A program made the position numbers and the translations under genes. From Podocnemis expansa (taxonomy: Eukaryota; Chordata; Testudines; Podocnemididae): a DNA stretch of 64,000 nt. This document shows, piece after piece, positions 21,591 to 33,745 of this stretch. How positions within the stretch are numbered: position 1 is the stretch's first letter; every line of letters starts with the position of its first letter. The stretch lies in the NCBI GenBank assembly GCA_007922195.1, contig ML681964.1:4455858-4519857 (forward strand), read 5' to 3'. A model generated the notes under the pieces. That model had not been told where the DNA came from, did not search any database, and worked only from the letters and a program-made list of their open reading frames with translations.

Positions 21591-23494
21591 TTACAGGCTC
21601 CTAAAATAAGTGGCCTGATTTTTTTTTTTTAATTGGTGGAGGCACCCCCAACTCTTACAGAAGTCAGAGGGAGATATGAATGTTCTGTCCCTCTGAAAAG
21701 CAGGTCACTTACTTAGGACTCTGAAAATGTATATGTATAGCTGAGGAGGAAGGTAGATTAGATGTATTTTATTCCTTTGCTCTCAAATCAACTCCTTTCC
21801 AATTGCCCTATGAATAGCTAGGAGTTATTTGTTTTCTGGCACAGGTGGAATGTACATCATCACTGAGAAAGTTTTCTTTGGCAATGGCATTATCTACAGT
21901 AGGGATATTGGGGTGCTATTCATGCAGCTATATCAATGTAGCTGCCCCAATAGGGTAAGACCAGTGCAAACTGACTTGCACCTGTGCAGCTTGGAACTGG
22001 GGTAAACTGCTCTGATCACTATACCAGTGCAGTACATCTGCACGCTGGGTATCAGTACAGCTCAATCATGAAGGTTACTCTGTGACAGCTACTAATCTGT
22101 GTACATGGACAAGCCTGTGTACTAAAAGGAATGTGTTCTTCAGAGTTGGTTTCTGTAGCCAGCAGCTTGCTGGGCTCTAATGCAACTGGTGATGTATGTT
22201 GCTATACTGCCACCTTGTGCAAAAGAGAGCTGAATAACGATGTGTTGTAAATGGTATTGAGGCCTTGTCAAAACTTAAAAACATTTAGTTCTAGCTACAT
22301 TGCTCAGGGCTGTGAGAAATTTCACTGTATGATATATAGTTAGGTTAATTTAACCCACCACTGGAATTCTGCTGCTGACCTCCCTAATGCCTTTTGTGCT
22401 GGTGGGGTAACTATATCAGTGGAAAGATCCCTTCCATTGCTGTTTGGAAGCATCTCCACCATGATGCTTTAGTGGCAGCGCTGCTGTGCCTGGTTCTCCA
22501 TAAGATTAAAAAATAATGACAGTTTTTACTTTGGGGCATTTTCAGTCTAAAACTGGTCTGGTGTTCAATATCCTGCCAGTCATTCTGGCATCAGCTGAGA
22601 AAGCCTCACATTGTATTTCCATTGACAACATTGGTGCCCAAAGGCCCCGTTGTACTAAGTGCTGTACAAATCCTGTACCTTGCTCCAGCTATCCTGAGGG
22701 CCTTGTATCTTAAGACAAATGAAAGGAGAGTAGAATACCAAAGTCAGTCATCTCTGGACAGGGCTAAGAAAATGGTTTTGCCTTAAGAATCTGGTCAGCT
22801 GCACTTCATCCACTTTGAACTGCACAACCTGAATGAACACATCTTTATGAAAGAGGGAGGAAAGTTCCAAAGATGAGAGAGGGAGTCTACTGATAATTAA
22901 CTAAAAATGAGTAGCACAGAGCCAAGGAGGTTTTGACATATTAACTTTCAAAACTGGCAAAGTGGATAAAGTTGCTTTGATCACCCTGTTTGAAGAAAAA
23001 TACCATTCTTGGGCAACATATGTTTAATGGTGACAAACAAAAATCAGAGGGAATATTTTCCTAGTGTGTAGTGGACTTGTCATCCCACTTCAGAAGTCAT
23101 AGCCATCTTTCAAAGACTATAAATTTGTGATTCAAATTATTGAGCAGTTGTAAAAGATGACTGAGGAAGATGAAAATTATATTAGCAGAACTTAGAGTGT
23201 CACAGTATGCAAAACTTCTGAGTCAGGAACTTTAAAACATCAAAAATAAAATCAAAACAGATAATTGTACAGTGAACACTTTAAAGGAGATCAAGTGAAA
23301 AATAAACTGTACTGTGTTAGAAGCATGTAAGGCCTGATCTTCAGAGATGCATTCTCAATTCAATCACTGAGAGAGACCTCTGCAATCCCTTCAGGCCCAA
23401 TACTGAAGAAAATGAGGCACAATCTCTTGGAACAGTGATGCAATTTAGTTTGACTTTTTTTTCTAGAATGCCCATCTCTAATTAATATCTATAG
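21591..23494. other. Mostly unannotated; degraded MITE remnants possible
   Basis: Segments near 21897-22060 and 22258-22480 have scattered inverted fragments that may be old MITEs, but I cannot delimit them. A CTCF-like string CTGCCACCTTGTGC lies at 22207-22220 (12 of 14 against the reverse consensus). Confidence 0.35.
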
Positions 23495-24314
23495 CAGTGG
23501 TTCCCAACCTTTTTGGCTGAAGGGACACAAATATCATTTTTACAGCCCTGAAGGGTCACCCCTCTATCAACTCATACAAATGTATATATGTATATACCAT
23601 TAAAGCCTACAAAGCACACATACTTAAACATTTTGATTGTACTGTGCTCATTCTAATACCTACTATTTCACACCTACCAATAACTCATTGTTACACACAC
23701 ACAGGCAAAGTATTAGTGTAGATGAATGATTGTCACTACTTACCTAAGCACCTGGCCTGGCAGCTAAATCACAGTGGGTTAACAAAGTGGAAGGCCCTGA
23801 TTTTAAGAGTCCTGCCCCTCCTCAAGTCTGCTGGTTCCTAGCCGCTCCCCTACTACCACCCACTGCAGCCAGAGGTAAGGAGTTCTGTGAGGATGCTGCC
23901 TTCTTGCTGATCTCTTGTCCCTGTTCCCTTGCTTGTAGCAGGGAAATGGCACACATCTTTTAGCCCCATGTGCATCTCCTGGATCCCTAGCCAGGGGCTC
24001 CCTTTTGCAGCCAAGGGGATGGGAGATCATTGCTCCCCTTCCTCTGGCATCAGCAGGGACCACACTGCCTAGGGACCCAGGTGGAGTGCTTTGCCACGCT
24101 CCCTAGTACAGTCACGGAGAGGGGAGTGCTGATCTCCTGTTCCTTTGGGTGCTGCAAGGAGTGTGTACTGATCTCGTAGCACCAAAGCAATGCATTGTTC
24201 CTGGGTCCTTATGCAGCAGCTTGCTTCTGTAATCAGAAAGAGGGGAGTGGCTGACCAATTTGAAAAATGACACAGGCCACTTTTGTCTTCTGGGCCACAG
24301 GTTGAGAATCACTG
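23495..24314. mobile_element. 820-bp hAT element (ends CAGTGGTTCCCAACC)
   Basis: Ends CAGTGGTTCCCAACC and GGTTGAGAATCACTG. TSD ATCTATAG (23487-23494) versus ATCTAGAG (24315-24322), 7 of 8. It is longer than its relatives at 17920 and 44099 but has no transposase frame. Confidence 0.9.
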
Positions 24315-24800
24315 ATCTAGAGTGACAGTGTCATTTTGCCTAATTTGTAACCTTCTCTAATATAATTGTTGAAAGTTCATTTTTAATATGATTTGCTTTG
24401 CATTCCATGCAGGATAGACTGGGAAGGTACAAAGTGAGGGCAGAGAGGAAAGAAGCAAGTGAAAATGGGATGCAAGAGCTGACAGAGTAGACTACAAATA
24501 TAGAGAGAGACTAGACAGGGATGGAAGGAAAAAGAATTGTAACTAGCAAATACAAAAAAACTGTGTGGATAAAACTGGGAGAAGAATCTGGCCATTATGT
24601 AACTGCCCAACTGATCCCATCTTCAGGTTCTCTTGCTTGTCCCATTTGTTGTGCAGTTGGACCTTACTGGGTGTAATATTGACAGACCTCAGTTGTCAGT
24701 GGGCAAGATTGAACCTGGGACCACAAAACTTAATACAGTATACGAGCAGCTACTGCATAAACAAAAAGTCACATGCCTTTTAGCCAAGCCTGTAGCAGAC
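24315..24800. other. Unannotated stretch
   Basis: Nothing recognised. Confidence 0.4.
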
Positions 24801-26043
24801 TGTCATGGGATGTACATCTGTGCACCCTGGGTTATGATCTATATGATTTTTTCCATTTACTTATGCTCTGTGATTGTACAATTTTATGCCAATTATGTCA
24901 TGCAAGGTTTCTTTATGGATGCTTATAACCTATTCGACATGATTACTACGATGATATGTTTCCTGCAGCCTGATGCATGCGTACAGACATGTAGCATGTT
25001 TTGTATGGCCCAGGGGGGTAGGAGACAGACAGGAACTCTCTTCCAGCAGCACATAAACAGCCACAGCTATGAGCAAACAAATACTTGGAGGAAGGGACAA
25101 AGATATGCTAATTGTGATCCCTGGTTCAGACAGAACAAAGAGATCACCTTGGCAGCACCGTAACTAGTTATTTGGGAACCTAGGGCACATTCTGCTTGGA
25201 AGGTGCCCCTTACAATGAGTGGTGCCTGCTGCAAGCAGCATGGAACCCACCCTTGATAGAGCAGCTAAATGGAGCTGCTCCGGGGCAGTCAGAGCAAAGC
25301 CCTGTTCGCCTTGCCCTAGTTATGGCCTGGCATCTTGGCCCAGAAAGGGAGGGGTGGGTCTAGGAGGTTTGGAAACAAAGAGAGACACTTGGAAGGATTT
25401 GGGACTTTTTGCCTGGGAGTTCCATCTTGAAACAACTTCAAGCAAGATCTGGGCCCTGCCTGGTCTCAGGCAGAGACTGGTTGTACAAACATCTGGCAGT
25501 GGCAGCCAAACATCTTGAGCATAAATTTGGACTACGAGGTCAATTTAGGTAGAGATTTAGGTTAGTATGCGTGTTTTACCTTTTATTTCTCTGTGTTCTC
25601 TCTTGACTCATTTATATTGTGATTCTGCCTTGATTGGCCATATTCTCATTTAGAAGTATAATCTGATCAATAAACTAGTAGTTGTTTTGGCTAAAGCTGT
25701 GTGGATTTTAGAGGGTGTAAATGAAGAAGGCTGGGCATGATCCATTTCTTTGTTAAATGGATGGACTTGAGTGTACGTTGATGGGGAGTGGATCCCAATC
25801 CCTGTAAAACAGTAGCTCCCAGTTAAGTAACTGGTGCTAGGGGTGCTCACTTGGGGACCGTCCCTCAAGTAGTCAGAGGACATACACCCACTGCTTGGGA
25901 CTGATTGTACATGAGAGGCTAGAGTGGACTGACTCAGGAGTGAGTGGTCACCTGGCAAAGCAAGATGAATTGGAGTTCAGGAGTGGGAATCGGAGGGGGT
26001 CACAGAAGCACACTGCACTGGACCTGGGGAGCAGCCTGTCACA
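24801..26043 (+). mobile_element. Solo LTR of an LTR retroelement (endogenous-retrovirus-like), copy 1
   Basis: It begins TGTCATGGGATGTACATCTG and ends CCTGTCACA, the TG...CA pattern of LTRs, with a perfect 5-bp TSD CAGAC (24796-24800 and 26044-26048). Orientation is given by an AATAAA within GATCAATAAACTAG at about 25667-25680. A second copy lies at 56175-58625. Length without the nested hAT (25153-25330) is about 1.06 kb. No gag, pol or env frame is attached, so it is best read as a solo LTR. A 176-codon open frame that runs into it (24633-25163) also reads in part through copy 2 and is not a protein I can identify. Confidence 0.8.
25153..25330. mobile_element. hAT element (ends CAGCACCGTAACTAG) inside the LTR
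   Basis: Ends CAGCACCGTAACTAG and CTAGTTATGGCCTG. Flanks CACCTTGG and CATCTTGG match at 7 of 8. It belongs to the family also found at 29092 and 40702 (phrases such as GGGGCA and GTTATGGCC). Confidence 0.8.
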
Positions 26044-26048
26044 CAGAC

Positions 26049-26220
26049 TCCACAGTCTCAGTCTGGGGGCATGATGTCACTAGAGGTGGATACAGCACCA
26101 CACAAAGCAGGCATGGGTTACATGGACACACATATCTAGTACCTGTAAATAAATGGTACCTTGAGCCCTAAAGCTAGGGCAATAACAGACTGAAATGGAT
26201 TTGTGAGCATACTCACTAGT
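26049..26220. other. Short unannotated stretch
   Basis: Nothing recognised between the LTR and the next MITE. Confidence 0.4.
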
Positions 26221-26576
26221 GGCTGTGTCTACATCTACTTATTTAGTTCAGGCTTGCAAATCCAAACTAAATAAGTCCGAGTGTCCAGACTAACCACAGC
26301 TTTTTAGTTCGAACTAGCCATGCAGTTTAGTTTGAACTAAAAAGTTACTTCAAACTAGTCAGCACAGTTAGTTCAAACTAGACACTTAGTTTGAACTTTC
26401 AAAGTTTGAACTAGCACAACTACAGCGCAATAGTTCAAACTAAATGTCAAACTAAGCACTTAGTTCAAACTTACTGTTCAAACTAACTAGTTTGAACTAA
26501 GCAATTGCTTAGTCCAAATTAGGCTGCATTAAGCTTGCTCAGTTCGGACTAATTGGCCCGTGTATACACTGTGTCC
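26221..26576. mobile_element. Palindromic MITE built from TAGTTCGAACTA-type words
   Basis: Begins GGCTGTGTCTACATCTACTT and ends near TGTATACACTGTGTCC. The interior alternates TTTAGTTYGAACTAA-type words in both orientations. It uses the same vocabulary as the MITE at 47288-47680 but in a different order. Confidence 0.8.
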
Positions 26577-26781
26577 TCTTACTTACTGTGACAAAGAATT
26601 CACATAGAACAGGGCCTTTTGTCTGAATAGAAGTGTGTCACAAAATTAGCCCATTCACTGACTATGCCTTAATAAGGAAAGAAAAAATGCCCTCTGTGAC
26701 AAAGTTAGTTCTGACAGATACAGAAATGTGGTGGAGGCAGCTGCATCAGCCCTAGAATGGTGAAGGCACTGTTCCCTATAA

Positions 26782-26991
26782 CAGCATTTCTCAACTAGTG
26801 TGCATTGGCACACAGGTGTGCCCTCGGGCCTGAGCACGTGTGCCAGGGAATTTTTTCAAAAAACCACTTGAAGAGTTCTAGATTGCCACATGAATATTCA
26901 TCAGTTCATTTGGAGACTTTATGGTGGCGTGCCTCAAAACAATTAAAGGTATCAAGGTGCGCCATGGCAGAGAAATGGTTGGGAACTACTG
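26782..26991. mobile_element. 210-bp hAT element (ends CAGCATTTCTCAACTAG)
   Basis: Ends CAGCATTTCTCAACTAG and GGTTGGGAACTACTG with a perfect TSD CCCTATAA (26774-26781 and 26992-26999). Confidence 0.93.
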
Positions 26992-26999
26992 CCCTATAA

Positions 27000-27589
27000 G
27001 CTCAAACGGTTTTATCTCAGGTTAGCTACAGACACCTGACACATTACAAAAGCCAGTTAAGGGCTGCCAGTGACCTTTAAGAAACCACCTTCTGGTGAGA
27101 AAGAGAGATGGAGAGGGATAAAGTGTCAAGAGCTAATAGCAGCAGGGGAATAGGCTTCTCTTGAGTGAAAAGCTGCTCTTCTTCCGATAGGTAAAGTAAC
27201 CACAGTATGAGCCGGGGGAAGGATGGGCACCCACAGGCCAGCATAAAGAGGCAATGCCCTTATGCTGAGAGGGTGGGGAAAGGTATTCCCTCTTTTGTGC
27301 TATGAACTTGTTTCTTGGCTTTTTTGGCTGAAGAGTATCCCTGAAGCCCAGCTTGTAAATAAGGAGGAATAAAAAACCCAAGTGAGGAATAATAATTCTT
27401 CAGAGTGGGACTGATAGATCCCCACTATCAGAAGGGGAACCGTTGTGCCTGATGAAGTGAAGAAGGTGCTCTGCCACGCTAATCAGGAAAAATGTGAAAT
27501 AGTTTAGATGTAATTGGGTGAACTAGGCCTGGTGAACTCAGACCCTGCGATCTCCCAACCCAAAGAAGAGCAGAGGAAAAGTCCTCCAA
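27000..27589. other. Unannotated stretch
   Basis: Nothing recognised. Confidence 0.4.
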
Positions 27590-27920
27590 GCAGGCTAGAA
27601 TGGCTTCATGGGAAGCAACCAATTAAAGGGACTTCTGGAGTAACCAATCAGGGCTCAGAGGGGCCATATAAAAAGAAGAAAGAGACTAAGTGAATCAGTT
27701 ACTGGCTGGAACTGGAGGGGTGAGAATTGTGTTTCTAGCTGGCTGAAAGAGGAGGCCCATGTGCAGCTTAGAGATCTGGGAGCTAAGAAGGAGCATCTGA
27801 CTAGCTGGCTGCTAAGACTGAGCAAGGACTGTGTCTAGGGAGAACTGCTGGAAGGAAGCTGTGGTGGTGTGGCCCCCATGTCAGGTTTGGGAGTAGGTAA
27901 AGACTGAGATTTTAGGAAGG
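27590..27920 (+). promoter_or_regulatory. LTR-like promoter fragment (possible)
   Basis: A short array of ACCAAT/AACCAATTAA boxes (27618-27650) is followed by CATATAAAAAG (27665-27675), a TATA-like sequence, and a purine-rich leader. This order is typical of retroelement LTR U3/R regions. I could not find the TG or CA ends, so the assignment is tentative. Confidence 0.4.
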
Positions 27921-27930
27921 GTTTGTTCTC

Positions 27931-28098
27931 AGGGCTGGTGCTATGCTGTAAGCAGCTCCTGTGTTGCAGGGGAGCGCCAGCATTTTGAGGGGCATCAAAA
28001 GGGGACAGTGCTGTGGTGCTCCCCTGATGATGTCACTCAACTGCACTGGCGTCACTCTGCTGTGTGGGGGGGTGCCATGATCCCCAGCACTGGCCCTG
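27931..28098. mobile_element. 168-bp hAT MITE (ends CAGGGCTGGTGCT)
   Basis: Ends CAGGGCTGGTGCT and AGCACTGGCCCTG with a perfect TSD TTTGTTCT (27923-27930 and 28099-28106). Confidence 0.93.
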
Positions 28099-28140
28099 TT
28101 TGTTCTGTTTTATCTACAGACTATGTGACTTGGTTGGAGG

Positions 28141-28816
28141 CAGGAGTTAAAGTATAATTTGGGGAGGACCTGGAATGTTCCTAAATTTCTAGGCCCCCCA
28201 TGCAGGTCTGGGCCCCATTCATGCACCCCAGCTACTGCCCCCCACCCAAGCTACTGCCCCCAAAATACCTCCCACCATCAAATCCCTTCCCCGTGTCCTT
28301 CTCAGCGCCAATCCCCATTCCCTAAGCTCCCTGCCCCATTCCAGCCTTCCTAACCCCACAGCTCCTCATCTTCATGCCACCCCATTCAGCCCCCCAAGCC
28401 CTCCCCAGCCCACCATCTCAGCTCCTCCTCCCTGCTCCCACGCTTTCCCTACCGACAGCCTGACCACCACAACGCCAGGCCCCTTAGGTGGCTGAAGAGC
28501 TGGGCTGGGGGATGGAGGCTACAGTGCTGGGCAGCCAGTTGGCTGGCAAAAAGGAGCCTGGGCTTGAGGCTGGGCTGTGTGTACCACCTGGCTGTGGCTG
28601 GAAAGGGCAGAGTTGCCACAGGCTTTGGGAAGGGATGGCTGGTCTGGCCCCAGCGTGCAGCCCCTCCCTTCCACTGGCCTAGGGGGAATACACCAGAACA
28701 GTATGTTCCAACATGCCCTTCTATTTTTGGGGGCCCCCTGGAATGCAGTGTTCTGGCACATTCCCCTATTTTTTGGGGGCCCCAGAACACAGCAACCCCC
28801 TTACTTTAACCCCTGG
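28141..28816 (+). mobile_element. 676-bp hAT element (family CAGGGGTTAAAGTATAA), copy 1
   Basis: Begins CAGGAGTTAAAGTATAATTT and ends TACTTTAACCCCTGG, with flanks GTTGGAGG at 28133-28140 and 28817-28824. The interior is C-rich with long meaningless frames, and it contains CTATTTTTGGGGGCCCC segments. Relatives lie at 29262 and 51316. Confidence 0.88.
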
Positions 28817-28824
28817 GTTGGAGG

Positions 28825-29091
28825 GCTGAGTCACTGAAGATTGAGACAAGGGATTAGTGGGAGTGGTACTTGTGAGAGGTGACTCACTCTTTTCCCTAAA
28901 CTGAGTGATTGTAGGCATGTACTGAGTCAAGGGGGTGGTCATGGAAGCAGAGACACTGCAGGCCCATGCACTTGACCAGCAGGGGATGCTCATAAGAAGT
29001 GGGTATCAACCCCATCATCAAAAATAGTTACTCTTGTTCAAATTACATTAACTTTTCCTCTTCTTGTATCTTCCACCTGATGATCTTACAG
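28825..29091. other. Short unannotated stretch
   Basis: Nothing recognised. Confidence 0.4.
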
Positions 29092-29241
29092 CTGAGCCAT
29101 AACGCTGGTTTGGCTGCCCAGGGCGCATTCCAATCAGAGCGCGCCCCTCGCCATTAGTGGCACTTGGAGCCGGCACCACAAAAGCTACCCTCTAATAGTG
29201 TGGGGCTTTGCCCCATTGGCCCCACCATAATTACTTAAAAG
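29092..29241. mobile_element. Degenerate hAT element (CAGRGCCATAAC family)
   Basis: Shares with 40702-40880 the order GAGCCATAAC, GCGCATTCCAAT, AGTGGCACTTGG, GGCTTTGCCCCATTGGCCCC. Its right end is eroded and no TSD is visible. Confidence 0.65.
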
Positions 29242-29261
29242 GAAAGTAAAAATGACACAAT

Positions 29262-29807
29262 CAGGGGTTAAAGTATAACTTGGGGGGGCCCCAGAATGCT
29301 CCTAATTGGGTGGGGCCCCCTTTCCCAAGTGGCTGGGCCCCCCTGCATGTCACTGTCCCACCCAAGCTCCCCCAATACCCCCCAAATCAACCCCCTACCC
29401 CCAATACCAACCCCCAGCCTGTCCTCCAGTGTGAGCCTGCCACCCCTGTTCTCACTGGCAGCCACATTCTGGCACTGGGGACAGCTGCTGCCTCCAAGCA
29501 CAGCCTATGCATGCACAGGGGAGGGGAGGGCAGCTCACATGCCGCTCCGCTTCCCCTGCCTGCTGGAATGGCCAGGAATGCCATTCTGGGACTTCCTATT
29601 TTTAAGGGCTTAGCATTCAGGGCCCCTAAAAATAGAAAATGGAAACAGAATGCTGTGTTCCAGTGCCTGTTATCTTAAATGGTGGGCCCTGGAACACAGC
29701 GTTCTGGGTCCATTTGCTATTTTTAGGGGCCCTGGAACACTGAGTCCCTAAAAATAGTGAGCCCCGGAACAGTGTTCCAAGGCTGTTCTGGCCCACTTTA
29801 ACCCCTG
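29262..29807 (+). mobile_element. 546-bp hAT element (family CAGGGGTTAAAGTATAA), copy 2
   Basis: Begins CAGGGGTTAAAGTATAACTT and ends CACTTTAACCCCTG. TSD GACACAAT/GACATGAT (6 of 8). It includes CTATTTTTAGGGGCCC segments and C-rich DNA with long spurious frames. Confidence 0.87.
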
Positions 29808-29815
29808 GACATGAT

Positions 29816-30304
29816 GGAGTTCCATGCTTAATGCCTCTCTTTTAATTCCATGTCAGAAGTAAGTGGGTTTCCTTGCAAATGCAGGGTTCTGATTGCAGAA
29901 CTTAGGCCAGAAAGATATTTTCCCTCTAACTGCAAACCATACCTAGAATGTGAGATCCAAGCTGCTTTCTTTTCTTCTACATCATCACCAGTATTAAAGA
30001 TTTTTCAGGCAATTATGGCCTCTTGTGCTTTCCCTGTGCAACTCCTATTTGTTGTCAAAGGCTGGTCATTGTGGTTTAGGGGGTGGGGTTACCGAAAAAC
30101 CACTGTATGAAAACATGAGATGGAATCATGGCAGAATGAACATGGATCCCTTTAGTACTGTTTTTATAAGGTCACTTTTCAAACAAGAGACCCCTTTAAA
30201 CCTGTCATGATGGATACAGTACAAAGCCCTGATCTGCCCCAAACCAGTACCTCTGCTTAACTTTGAGTACATAAGTAGTCCCACTGAACTGTTTGCAGGC
30301 TTAG
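29816..30304. other. Unannotated stretch
   Basis: Nothing recognised. Confidence 0.4.
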
Positions 30305-30565
30305 ACTAGGGTCTGTCTGTAGTGCAATAAAACACCTGTGGCTGGCTCATGTCCCCCAACTTGGGCTAATGGGATTATAAAATTGCAGTGGAGATGCTTG
30401 GCTGGAGTCTGATTTCTGGGATGGGGTAGATGGTCTCAGATCCCAGACTCCAGTCATCTGCACTCCTAATGTTTACATTGCCGTTTCATAGCCCTTCAGC
30501 CTGTGCTCTGCCAGGCTGTGTGGCCTAGTCATGTGTGTGTTGTATAGTGTAGACAGAGCTTGAAG
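30305..30565. mobile_element. Old palindromic MITE with GTGTAGAC-type end
   Basis: Contains ACACCTGTGGCTGGCTCATG and TTATAAAATTGCAGTGGAGA in the left arm, a central GTCTGATTTCTGGGATGGGG facing CTCAGATCCCAGACTCCAGT, and a right end TAGTGTAGACAGAGC. I recognise the pattern as an old turtle-type MITE with long GC-rich arms in its fresh form; this copy is degraded. Confidence 0.55.
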
Positions 30566-31042
30566 GTTAGATGGGACTAGATTGAATTTATGCTTAAAGA
30601 GAGAAGAAGTTAAGAAGGGTCAGGAGGACATGCTGGTATAAGTGAATGCTGCACCACATTCATGATGTGAGGATGTATAGGAAGTGGTGTTTTGCAAACA
30701 TAAGCACAGTAACTTTCCTTATTTCAACATCAAATGCTGTAATAAAACCTGATTTGATCTGATATCCTTTCTGAGGTAGTGTTTAAGGTGCTGGAGTCTT
30801 GCCTCCCAAAAACCTGTGCATGTTCTTTTTCAAATAAATGAAATAGATTGAAGTGTTCCCAATTTCAGAATGTTCTTAGTTAAGTAGATGCTGATCAACT
30901 TGTAAATTGAGATTTCTCAAAGTGCTAATTATTCTAGGAGTATCTCTTGTTTAGCAAATGGCTTTTTGCATGTATGATCTTGGATTGCTAATTTATGGAG
31001 ACAGGAACTGGAAAATCTGAACCGTGAGTGTGCATGTGTGTG
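30566..31042. other. Unannotated stretch
   Basis: Nothing recognised. Confidence 0.4.
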
Positions 31043-31412
31043 CAGGGGTGGTCTTAGTGATTCTGGAGCCCTGGGCAAAAGTCAAGGATAGGGCCCCTCC
31101 ATGCCTCCCCTCCATAGCCTCACTCTTGCTTCCCCTGGGACCTTGCTGGGGCCCCCTTGCCTCTTCAAACTCTTTATGCCCTTCCAGCCCCCCCCCCCAC
31201 CTTGCTGAATGGCGTTGCAAGGGCACTGCTGCTCCCTGGCCTGGCTTTTTCTGCACTGGCCTATGTGTGAGCATGTGCTGGGTGGGCTGCTGGGAGGTTA
31301 AAACAGGCAGTCTCAGCTCCAGGAATCTGTCCTGCCCTTGCAGGTGAGGGCCTGTGGCCCAGCACAGGGCCCTGGGCAATTGCCCAGGCTGCCGCATAGC
31401 TAAGGCCACTTG
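31043..31412. mobile_element. hAT element (ends CAGGGGTGGTCTTAG)
   Basis: Left end CAGGGGTGGTCTTAGTG, right end CTAAGGCCACTTG. Flanking TGTGTGTG repeats occur on both sides, consistent with a TSD but also with a simple repeat target. The interior includes GGGCAATTGCCCAGG, a palindromic word, near the right end. Confidence 0.75.
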
Positions 31413-32045
31413 TGTGTGTTTGTGCAAGAGTGGTGATAAATAGAAGTCACCATGATTTTCCAACTCTTAGGTCTCACTGATGTTTAAAGTGCCAGCTATG
31501 CAGCAAAACTATCATATTGGGAATATAACAAGGTTGCTGACCACCTAAACTGGGCTTAGCTCTCCTGTTCCAGTCTAGGGCAACTAGATGAGGCTTGGTG
31601 AAATCCAGCCTGGGAACAGAGCCAGGGAGGAGAAGGACAGGAAAGGAGAGTGGCCAAAGTGAAGGTGATTTCTAGGAGAGAGCTGTAGACTGGAGAGTAG
31701 CAAGTAGTGCTTGCTAGCTGGTGTCCACAAGTCAGAAAGAGTTACTTGTGGCTCTAAGCCAGACACTAAGTGCTAAGGGCCAGAAAGGACTGAAGAAGGG
31801 AGTAGTAGGAAAGGGGCTTACTCTCTGACATCTCCTGGCTGGACAACTGCGCTCCAAAGGACAGTGGGAAGAGGTTGTGAGGAATGCTCTGTTCATAAGG
31901 ATGCTCCCAGCTGTGGAAGTTCCTGCTAGGAAGAGTGAGGTTGCACTGCAGAAGAGAAGACTGGGGTGGCAGAAAGACTTGATTAGACTGGCAAATTCTG
32001 AGAGTGGTAGAAGTCAGAATGGGACATGTTTCATTGATTTCAACC
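31413..32045. other. Unannotated stretch
   Basis: Nothing recognised; purine-rich in part. Confidence 0.4.
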
Positions 32046-32180
32046 CACTTCATCAGATGCATCAGACAAACTGGACTGAAGCCCACAAGAGCTTATGCCT
32101 GAAAGAATTTGTTGGCCTTCAAGGTGCCACAGGACTCTTTGTTTTTGCTGTACACGCACTAACTCAGCTACCCCTCTGGA
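32046..32180 (+). mobile_element. Penelope-like element 3' tail fragment
   Basis: Contains ACTTCATCAGATGCATCAGA, CACAAGAGCTTATGCCTGAA, GTGCCACAGGACTCTTTG and ACTAACTCAGCTACCCCTCT, the same tail order as at 34140-34205, 44900-44985 and 47890-48005. Confidence 0.8.
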
Positions 32181-33744
32181 ATTTGATTTAATGTGATTTT
32201 AGTAGGTGAGATATGGCAATTGTTTGTATTGTTATGGATGAGATTTATTATGTGGAAATGTGAATTTAATGTTAGGAAGGATAAAAGTCTCTAATTTAAA
32301 CAATTAAATATTCTGTTTGCATATGTTAATGACAAAAATAACAAGTTCAAAATCCCTTTAGAAAACCTTAACATCAGAATCCGCAGCCTATTTAATATTC
32401 CCTTTTTGTTTCCAGCAGAGGGCAGATTTGTGTCATAAATCTTCCATTTGTTCATTCTGTCAGCATTGAATTCTAAAGTACAACAGTCTGCTCAAGCATA
32501 ATCAGAAAATCAGATTCTTCTGGTAATTTTCCTTACAAAATACATTAGAGATAAGATCATAACCTAACAGTAAAACTAACAAAAATATCCCAGTAATAAC
32601 TTCTCATCTTGCTAAAGGATTGGTTACAGAGGAAATGTAAATACTTCTCATATGATTCCTAAAATCTCCATTGGATTGTTTCGCCTGGTGATGGTTGGTT
32701 TGTGTATTTACCCTCATGTGTCAGGCTGCAATATCCAAAATATTTTCCATATTCATGTCAGCTGATGATAATCAAATGACACTGCTCTTGTTGCAGAGAC
32801 ATAAAAGTTATAATAGTGAAACACAAACACAATTAAGGTCTGGAGACTAAAAATGGGGGAACGCCTGCTAGGGTTCAGTCATGCAAAAACTAAAGAAAAA
32901 ACACAGGCTGTTTGTTTCATGGTGACAAGCCCCAACATGATGAGCCACATGCCAGTGTTTGTATAAGTCATCTAAATGCTTCAATATTCCCCTAGCTCCA
33001 AAGCAACATGTCGTGGCAGTGCTGGCTGGGGGATTTTTGGAGCAAAGATATATGTGTTATTAATCTGCTTGTCATCGCCCAAAATCCTAGTAGGGGTGTG
33101 GGAACCAACAGGCATCAAATTTCTGCATATACTTACTGCTCAGTGTTTCATCACAGCTTCCTTCAGCTCCTGTGTGTGTTGAGTCTCACTTCTGCATTGT
33201 TGCATCCCATCCTGTGACCAAAATAAGACTATTAATAGTAATGCTCCTGTTATACAGACATATCATACACATAAGCAGCTGATGTTTGCTTTGTACTCAC
33301 GCTCTCTCTTCATGCCCAACACATCCTTTCTGTTCTAGTACTGCTTGGCTTTTCTCTCTATTCCCTTTTACACCCTGACTTTGAGCAGTTGGCAGTGTAA
33401 ATGTTTTGTGAAATATTGTATGGCCTTGCAGACAATGCAAGCACAGTATTACTGTACACCAACAGCTGTAGAAGTCTAGTGTTAAACTTTTTAGAGAAAT
33501 ATGCTGAGTGGGGTGCAGAGCTGACAAATTTTTGCAGTGCTCCGAGGAACTCTTTTCATGGATGTATATATTTCATGTCACCTATCATGGGGGCTGGATG
33601 CCACTTAACAACACTTTTGGCCAAGCTGGTACTCTGTGCTTCAGTTTCCCTTCCCAAGGCTGGTCTTTATGACTTCCTAGAAATTGGTCTCTGCTAGAGC
33701 TTTCACTTAGACCTTCAGTGAAGTTGCAACAAACACAACCTTTT
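32181..33744. other. AT-rich, repeat-poor stretch (possible conserved noncoding DNA)
   Basis: I see no transposon signature from about 32200 to 33740. The composition is AT-rich and the stretch contains the CTCF core motif below. Conservation cannot be judged from one sequence. Confidence 0.3.
32412..32425 (+). promoter_or_regulatory. CTCF-type core motif, 14 of 14
   Basis: CCAGCAGAGGGCAG matches the consensus CCASYAGRKGGCRS at every position. It stands outside recognised repeats. Occupancy cannot be known from sequence. Confidence 0.6.
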
Positions 33745-33745
33745 C

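Noticed and set aside
24633..25163. 176-codon open frame
   Set aside because: It runs from unique sequence into a solo LTR and no recognisable domain is present. The part in the LTR is repeated in a second copy elsewhere.
29280..29678. 132-codon Pro-rich frame and neighbours
   Set aside because: Inside a C-rich hAT element with TSDs.
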